A stretch of 6,935 nucleotides of DNA from Pseudomonas sp. GTDB lineage: Bacteria; Pseudomonadota; Gammaproteobacteria; Pseudomonadales; Pseudomonadaceae. The notes beneath the pieces are model-generated. The model did not search any database and had not been told where the DNA came from. It saw only the letters and a list, made by a program, of their open reading frames with translations. A program made the translations under genes and the position numbers. The stretch lies in contig JAQZAY010000201.1 of assembly GCA_029239415.1 (NCBI GenBank), positions 1-6,935 on the forward strand, in the 5' to 3' direction. Of this stretch, positions 1 to 3,833 are shown one piece after another (position 1 is the stretch's first letter; each line of letters starts with the position of its first letter).

Positions 1-181
1 CTCACTGCTCATGCTTGCTCCTGCTGGCGCACCTGCGATTCTGGGCAATGATAATGGTACAGGCCGGCCGCGCCGGCAACCGCCTGAACGGCATGGGACC
101 GCGGACCCACCGATCACTCCCGATGAACTTCGCTCCAGTCGCGACTTCACAAGCAGTACCAACTGGGCAAGAGATATGAAC
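1..181. other. Upstream region with no recognisable gene
   Basis: No recognisable product is encoded here. The frame of the downstream DUF3182 gene stays open back to the window edge, but its residues look unlike protein (Arg/Pro-rich). Another + frame (3-179) is also open from the edge. It ends in a TGA at 177-179 that overlaps an ATG at 176 as ATGA, so it could be the tail of an upstream gene coupled to the next one. Its peptide resembles nothing I know and its codon use is mixed, so I do not call it a gene. Positions 63-77 form two GCCGGC blocks separated by CGC, a possible small hairpin with no T-tract. A GATAAT hexamer at 50-55 resembles a -10 box but has no convincing -35 partner. Confidence 0.35.
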
Positions 182-1291
182 ATGCCTCGCTCCTCCATAC
201 ACAAAGCGGGTGTCGTCCTGCTCGATACGCGGGAACGGACCACCGAGCACGAGCACGCTGTGCACCTCAAGCTCGGTCACTACCTGGCCGGCCTGCTCGG
301 CACCGAGATGATCGATCCAGATACCGCGCCAACCCGCGGGGCAGAATTCTACTACCTGCCCACGGCGACCCTGATCGGCGCAGCCCACTACGCCACACTG
401 GGCATCACCAGCGAAGCCGATTTGTTCGGCGGGCTGGTCGAGCATCCTTACATGGCTACCAAGGCAATTTCGCACCCACTGCTCGAGGGCGCCAGTTGCC
501 CTCCAGGCTGGACCGATGACTTCGCACGCCACGCCGGCGATGCCTTGCTGCGCGGCTACACCGTGTTCAGCAAGGCCGATGCGCGCCGCGCCGCGCAGCA
601 GCTGCTGCTCGATGGCCCGGCCAGGATCAAGCCGGTTCAGGCCTGCGCCGGGCGCGGGCAGCATGTCATCCACCAGCTCGAGGCGCTCGAGCCTGTGCTC
701 GCCGGGATGGACGACGACACGCTGGCGCTCTGGGGGCTGGTGCTTGAAGAGAACCTGGCGCAGGTAGAGACCTTCAGCGTCGGTCAGGCACGGGTCGCCG
801 GCCTGACCTGCAGCTATTACGGCACCCAGCAGCTTACCCACGATCACCAGGGCGTCGAGGTGTACGGGGGGTCCGAACTGATGGTGGTGCGCGGCGGCTA
901 TCACGCGTTGCTACGGCTCTCGCTTGAAGATCACCTGCGTCTCGCGATCACCCAGGCCATGGCCTACGAAGAAGCCGCGCAGCGTTGCTTCCCAGGCTTC
1001 ATCGCCTCGCGGCGCAACTATGACATCGCTCGCGGGCTGGACCACCAGCAGCAGCCGCGCAGCGGTGTGCTCGAACAGTCCTGGCGCATTGGTGGCGCCA
1101 GCAGCGCCGAGATCCTCGCCCTGCAGGCATTTGCCGATGATCCACGGCTCGACCGCGTACGAGCTTCCAGCCACGAAGTCTTCGGCAGGCCTGAACTGCC
1201 TGAAGACGCCACCCTCTTCTATCAAGGAGAAGATAGTGAACTCGGACAACTCAGCAAATACGCGCGCATCCGCGTCCATGACCATCCATAG
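182..1291 (+). CDS. DUF3182 family protein, ATP-grasp-like (putative ligase)
   Basis: Protein of 369 residues, read as a member of the uncharacterised proteobacterial family DUF3182. No signal peptide or membrane segment is seen, so it should be cytoplasmic. Several features recall ATP-grasp carboxylate-amine ligases: a Lys-Pro followed by a glycine-rich loop (K150-P151, then C155-AGRGQ-160), an acidic strand end E189-E190-N191 followed by the T197-FSVGQ segment, and late polar blocks around R277-RNYD-281 and E298-QSWRIGG-305. The function is inferred from this resemblance, and the substrate is unknown. ATG 182 is preferred because AAGAG at 169-173 lies 8 nt upstream; ATG 176 has only a 2-nt gap, and the open frame further upstream does not look coding. 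Its 3' end overlaps the hydrolase gene by 56 bp, which argues for joint expression and perhaps a shared metabolite. Assignment to the family is fairly sure; any biochemical role is not. Confidence 0.8.
   Translation: MPRSSIHKAGVVLLDTRERTTEHEHAVHLKLGHYLAGLLGTEMIDPDTAPTRGAEFYYLPTATLIGAAHYATLGITSEADLFGGLVEHPYMATKAISHPLLEGASCPPGWTDDFARHAGDALLRGYTVFSKADARRAAQQLLLDGPARIKPVQACAGRGQHVIHQLEALEPVLAGMDDDTLALWGLVLEENLAQVETFSVGQARVAGLTCSYYGTQQLTHDHQGVEVYGGSELMVVRGGYHALLRLSLEDHLRLAITQAMAYEEAAQRCFPGFIASRRNYDIARGLDHQQQPRSGVLEQSWRIGGASSAEILALQAFADDPRLDRVRASSHEVFGRPELPEDATLFYQGEDSELGQLSKYARIRVHDHP
1224..1235 (+). promoter_or_regulatory. Strong ribosome binding site inside the DUF3182 gene
   Basis: AAGGAG at 1224-1229 lies 6 nt before a GTG at 1236 that is in frame with the hydrolase. 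It is the best Shine-Dalgarno match in the window, and it sets the hydrolase start inside the preceding gene. The next in-frame ATG, at 1278, has no purine-rich sequence in front of it. Confidence 0.65.
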
Positions 1292-2048
1292 CGAATCCCT
1301 CGAACTGCAGGTCGACGGCGAAAGCATTGCCGGCACCCTCGTCAGCCCTGGCAGCAAGATGCCGGGCATCCTTTTCGTCCACGGCTGGGGAGGCAGCCAG
1401 CAACGTGACCTGGCCCGTGCCCGCCAGATCACCGGGCTGGGTTGCGTCTGCATGACCTTCGACCTGCGAGGCCATGAGAAAACCGCCAGCCAGCGCCTGA
1501 GCGTGACGCGCGAACAGAACCTGGACGACCTCATCGCCGCCTACGACAGGCTGGTCAGCCACCCGGCCGTGGACAGCGGAGCCATCGCCCTGATCGGTAG
1601 CAGTTATGGCGGCTACCTGGCGACGCTACTGACCACGCTGCGTCCGGTCAAGTGGCTGGCCCTGCGGGTTCCGGCGCTCTACTGGGACGATGAATGGCAA
1701 GTGCCCAAGCAGGCGCTGGACCGCCAGCGCCTGCAGGACTATCGCCAACGCGTGCTCGGCCCAGGCGACAACCGCGCTCTGGCCGCCTGCGTGGACTTCC
1801 GCGGTGATGTGCTGCTGGTGGAGTCGGAACATGATGACTACGTGCCCCACAACACGTTGATGAGCTACCGGTCAGCCTTCATCAACGCTCATTCGCTGAC
1901 CCATCGGATCGTCGATGGCTCCGATCATGCGCTCTCAAGCGAGGAAAGCCAGAAAGCCTACAGTGCGATGCTGGGCTCGTGGATCAGCGAGATGGTCATC
2001 GGGGCGCGTCTGGACCGCTACCCCCACTACGCGCCATGGTATGCCTGA
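1236..2048 (+). CDS. Alpha/beta hydrolase (dienelactone hydrolase/S9-like)
   Basis: Protein of 270 residues with a complete alpha/beta hydrolase fold signature. The oxyanion region is L46-FVHGWGG-53. The nucleophile elbow is G121-S-S-Y-G-125 with Ser123 as the likely nucleophile. The acid is Asp200 or Asp201 in V195-ESEHDDYVPH-205, and the catalytic His is 231 in G228-SDH-231. F75-DLRGH-80 is the usual strand-4 block. No secretion signal is visible, so it should be a cytosolic esterase, lipase-like or amide hydrolase; the substrate cannot be told. The GTG start is chosen for the AAGGAG 6 nt upstream. It adds 14 polar residues before Met15 (ATG 1278), which is the alternative start with no ribosome binding site. 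The overlap with the DUF3182 gene suggests translational coupling. It ends 35 bp before the convergent regulator gene. Confidence 0.88.
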   Translation: MNSDNSANTRASASMTIHSESLELQVDGESIAGTLVSPGSKMPGILFVHGWGGSQQRDLARARQITGLGCVCMTFDLRGHEKTASQRLSVTREQNLDDLIAAYDRLVSHPAVDSGAIALIGSSYGGYLATLLTTLRPVKWLALRVPALYWDDEWQVPKQALDRQRLQDYRQRVLGPGDNRALAACVDFRGDVLLVESEHDDYVPHNTLMSYRSAFINAHSLTHRIVDGSDHALSSEESQKAYSAMLGSWISEMVIGARLDRYPHYAPWYA

Positions 2049-2058
2049 AGAGCGCAAC

Positions 2059-2081
2059 GCTGGCGCGCCCCCCCCGCCAGC
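2059..2081. terminator. Candidate bidirectional hairpin between convergent genes
   Basis: GCTGGCG (2059-2065) pairs perfectly with CGCCAGC (2075-2081) around a 9-nt loop made almost wholly of C. It fills most of the 35-bp gap between the stop codons of the hydrolase (+) and the regulator (-). No T-tract follows on either strand, so it is not a classic intrinsic terminator. It may slow polymerase or protect 3' ends. The run of eight C (2068-2075) is notable in itself. Confidence 0.35.
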
Positions 2082-2083
2082 AC

Positions 2084-2659
2084 TCAGATCACCACGTTAC
2101 GCACGAAACGGGTCACCGCCTGGCTGTCATTGCGATAGGCATGACGGCAGTTGCTGGCGAAGGCAAAGAAATCACCTGCCCGCAACTGGTGCTCCTGGTC
2201 CTCGATCACCAGGGTCAGGCAACCTTCGAAGACGTACACCTGCTCGCTCCAGCCATCGGCGTCGATATCGCTGGGATAGTGCTCGCCTGGCTCCAGACGC
2301 CATTCCCACAGCTCGACCTCGCGGCTGGCCGGGCAACTGGCCAGCAGCACGGCCCTGCTACCAGGTTGCTCACCCGCCCAGGCCAGCTCGTTGATCCGCC
2401 GGGAATCGCGCTGATCCGGCGCCTGGATCAGGAAGCTGAACGCCACGCCCAGCGCCTGCGCGATCAGATCGAGCGTCGTCAGGCTGACATTGTTTTCGCC
2501 GCCTTCGATCGCCACGAGCATGCGTCTGCTGACCCCGGACCGCTGCGCGAGGGCACTCTGGCTCAGGCCCGCGGCGGTGCGCAGGCGACGGATGTTCTGG
2601 CTGACGTGCTGCAGCACCGACGCCCGGTGACTGGAATCTTTGTGCACTATATTGCTCAC
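2084..2659 (-). CDS. XRE-family regulator with C-terminal cupin domain
   Basis: Protein of 191 residues if read from GTG 2659. Residues about 17-78 are an HTH_3/XRE domain, with the helix-turn-helix in A30-GLSQSALAQRSGVSRRMLVAIE-52 and the typical N57-VSLTTLDLIAQALGV-72 that follows. Residues about 112-186 are a small cupin barrel expected to sense a ligand. Motif 1 (127-146) lacks the usual HxH metal pair and keeps only Glu139; motif 2 (162-177) keeps His173 and Asn177. The barrel may therefore bind an organic ligand without the canonical metal site. No Shine-Dalgarno sequence precedes GTG 2659. GTG 2647 (Val5) is an alternative, with GAG 8 nt upstream. The gene is divergent from an EamA exporter and is the natural candidate to control it; the GCAnTATAnTGC repeats in the gap, one of which covers this gene's start, fit autoregulation. 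Confidence 0.88.
   Translation of the reverse strand: MSNIVHKDSSHRASVLQHVSQNIRRLRTAAGLSQSALAQRSGVSRRMLVAIEGGENNVSLTTLDLIAQALGVAFSFLIQAPDQRDSRRINELAWAGEQPGSRAVLLASCPASREVELWEWRLEPGEHYPSDIDADGWSEQVYVFEGCLTLVIEDQEHQLRAGDFFAFASNCRHAYRNDSQAVTRFVRNVVI
2644..2655. promoter_or_regulatory. Operator-like palindrome, copy 1
   Basis: GCACTATATTGC matches its own reverse complement at 10 of 12 positions. It is the first of two copies of the form GCAnTATAnTGC. The longer 22-bp blocks 2639-2660 and 2668-2689 agree at 17 of 22 positions. This copy sits over the start codon(s) of the XRE-cupin gene, where bound protein could block its transcription or initiation. That it is the XRE regulator's site is inference. 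Confidence 0.45.
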
Positions 2660-2682
2660 TAGTAGGGTCTGCGCAGTATACT
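2652..2682 (+). promoter_or_regulatory. Candidate promoter of the EamA exporter
   Basis: TTGCTC (2652-2657) and TATACT (2677-2682) are separated by 19 bp, slightly long for a sigma70 promoter. This would start RNA near 2689 and give a leader of about 43 nt before ATG 2732. The -10 lies inside the second palindrome, so a bound regulator would cover it. The same TATACT is also readable on the - strand (2680-2675) as a -10 for the regulator gene, though without a well-placed -35. Confidence 0.4.
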
Positions 2683-2684
2683 GC
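2673..2684. promoter_or_regulatory. Operator-like palindrome, copy 2
   Basis: GCAGTATACTGC is a perfect 12-bp palindrome; widened to 2671-2686 it still matches at 14 of 16 positions. It lies 29 bp from copy 1, centre to centre, and contains the TATACT that can act as a -10 box on either strand. XRE dimers commonly bind such short dyads, so this is the best candidate operator for the neighbouring regulator. Confidence 0.5.
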
Positions 2685-2731
2685 CCACTTTGCGCGCAAT
2701 TGTGCGACGCCCCATCCGAGTGTGCAAGTCC

Positions 2732-3682
2732 ATGACCCGACCCGCCAGTGCAGAACGCCCTTCCCTTTCATTTCAACTGAGCAAGGCCGAGCTGGTGCTG
2801 GTATTCATCACCATGCTGTGGGGCGGTACGTTCCTGCTGGTCCACAACGTGATGAGCGTCAGCGGACCGATGTTCTTCGTCGGCCTGCGCTTCGCGGCGG
2901 CCGCGCTGTTCGTCGGGCTGGTATCGCTGCGGTCGCTGTCCGGACTGACCTGGACAGAGCTCAAGGCGGGGATGCTGATCGGCGTGACCATCATGCTTGG
3001 CTACGGCTTGCAGACCATGGGCCTGCAGACCATCAGCAGCAGTCAATCGGCGTTCATCACGGCACTCTACGTCCCGTTCGTGCCGCTGCTGCAATGGCTG
3101 GTCCTTGGCCGTCGCCCAGGCCTGATGGCAAGCCTCGGCATCTGCCTGGCATTCGTCGGCCTGATGCTGCTGGCGGGCCCGCAGGGAGGCTCCCTGCATT
3201 TCAGCGAGGGAGAGATCGTCACCCTGGTGAGCGCCGTGGCGATCGCCGCCGAGATCATCCTGATCAGCCGCTACGCGGGCAGGGTCGACGTACGTCGGGT
3301 GACCGTGGTGCAACTGGCCACGGCATCGGCCTTGTCCTTCATGATGGTGGCGCCGACCCAGGAGAGCCTGCCTGGATTTTCCTGGCTGCTGTTGCTCAGT
3401 GCCCTGGGCCTGGGTGCCATGAGCGCGGTGATTCAAGTGGCGATGAACTGGGCCCAGAAATCGGTGTCCCCCACCAGGGCCACATTGATCTATGCGGGCG
3501 AGCCGGTCTGGGCAGGGATTGTCGGGCGCCTGGCTGGCGAGCGCTTGCCAGGCGTCGCGCTGATCGGCGGCGGGTTGATCGTGATAGCCGTGGTGGTCAG
3601 CGAGCTGAGGCTCAAGCGCCGCCCGGGCATGCTCTCGCCGCAGGGCGACGATTGCCAGACCGAGGGGGAGCCGGGACGGTGA
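2732..3682 (+). CDS. EamA/DMT family transporter (probable metabolite exporter)
   Basis: Inner-membrane protein of 316 residues, the usual size for a ten-helix drug/metabolite transporter made of two EamA repeats. The first repeat opens with L29-WGGTFLLVH-38 in helix 1 and carries the S102-SSQSAFITALYVPFVPLLQWL-123 block. The second starts near 160 and carries T248-RATLIYAGEPVWAGIVG-265, with the Glu-Pro signature of the family. The last 25 or so residues are a charged cytoplasmic-type tail. Relatives export amino acids, nucleobases or other small metabolites; the substrate here is unknown. ATG 2732 is chosen because the hydrophobic part starts soon after it. Its ribosome binding site is weak (GAG at 2718-2720), and GTG 2720 or TTG 2690 are possible longer starts. 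It is divergent from the XRE-cupin regulator, which probably controls it. Confidence 0.9.
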   Translation: MTRPASAERPSLSFQLSKAELVLVFITMLWGGTFLLVHNVMSVSGPMFFVGLRFAAAALFVGLVSLRSLSGLTWTELKAGMLIGVTIMLGYGLQTMGLQTISSSQSAFITALYVPFVPLLQWLVLGRRPGLMASLGICLAFVGLMLLAGPQGGSLHFSEGEIVTLVSAVAIAAEIILISRYAGRVDVRRVTVVQLATASALSFMMVAPTQESLPGFSWLLLLSALGLGAMSAVIQVAMNWAQKSVSPTRATLIYAGEPVWAGIVGRLAGERLPGVALIGGGLIVIAVVVSELRLKRRPGMLSPQGDDCQTEGEPGR

Positions 3683-3769
3683 CCGATGGATTGAAATCCC
3701 CTGCCTTGTAAAAAACTGTTATAAAAAACCTAGTTACCACACTGCCTTTGTAGGATCCTGAGACAGCTT

Positions 3770-3793
3770 GCGTGTTGGTGATACACCAGACGC
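3770..3793. promoter_or_regulatory. Inverted repeat over the mnhA promoter
   Basis: The arms GCGT and TGGTG (3770-3773, 3776-3780) are matched by CACCA and ACGC (3784-3788, 3790-3793) around ATA, with 2-nt and 1-nt interruptions. Nine pairs are possible. The dyad covers the proposed -35 and the first part of the spacer, which suits a repressor or another regulator of the antiporter operon. If RNA came from further upstream it could instead fold as a leader hairpin. Confidence 0.4.
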
Positions 3794-3803
3794 CACGTAT
3801 GAT
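3775..3803 (+). promoter_or_regulatory. Probable sigma70 promoter of the Mrp operon
   Basis: TTGGTG (3775-3780) and TATGAT (3798-3803) are separated by exactly 17 bp, the best-spaced promoter match in the gap. The predicted RNA start is near 3810, leaving a leader of about 24 nt before ATG 3834. That leader has no clear Shine-Dalgarno sequence. Confidence 0.55.
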
Positions 3804-3833
3804 CCTTGGCAAACTCCTGCAGATTAGAACGCT

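Larger units (their letters stand above)
3683..3833. other. Intergenic region before the Mrp operon
   Basis: This 151-bp gap is AT-richer than the genes around it. An A-rich stretch at 3706-3729 includes two runs of five or six A, and an AGGATCCT palindrome is at 3752-3759. The promoter and inverted repeat listed separately occupy 3770-3803. I find no convincing intrinsic terminator for the exporter gene and no small gene. Confidence 0.5.

Noticed and set aside
62..77. GCCGGC-CGC-GCCGGC hairpin in the upstream region
   Set aside because: Self-complementary GC blocks are frequent in such DNA; no T-tract or attenuator-like partner is seen, so it is mentioned only in the region entry.
2..904. 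300-codon open frame on the - strand opposite the DUF3182 gene
   Set aside because: It is antisense to a convincing gene, begins without a ribosome binding site and resembles no protein; long antisense frames are expected in DNA this GC-rich.
3688..3699. GGAT-TGAA-ATCC hairpin as terminator of the exporter gene
   Set aside because: Only four or five pairs, low stability and no T-tract directly after it.
3691..3725. TTGAAA and TATAAA as a promoter for the Mrp operon
   Set aside because: The spacer is 23 bp, too long for sigma70; the TTGGTG/TATGAT pair with 17 bp is much better and closer to the gene.
3752..3803. Similar ATCCT strings (near 3755 and 3802) as a repeat upstream of mnhA
   Set aside because: The shared core is only five or six bases and is not arranged symmetrically; chance is a sufficient explanation.
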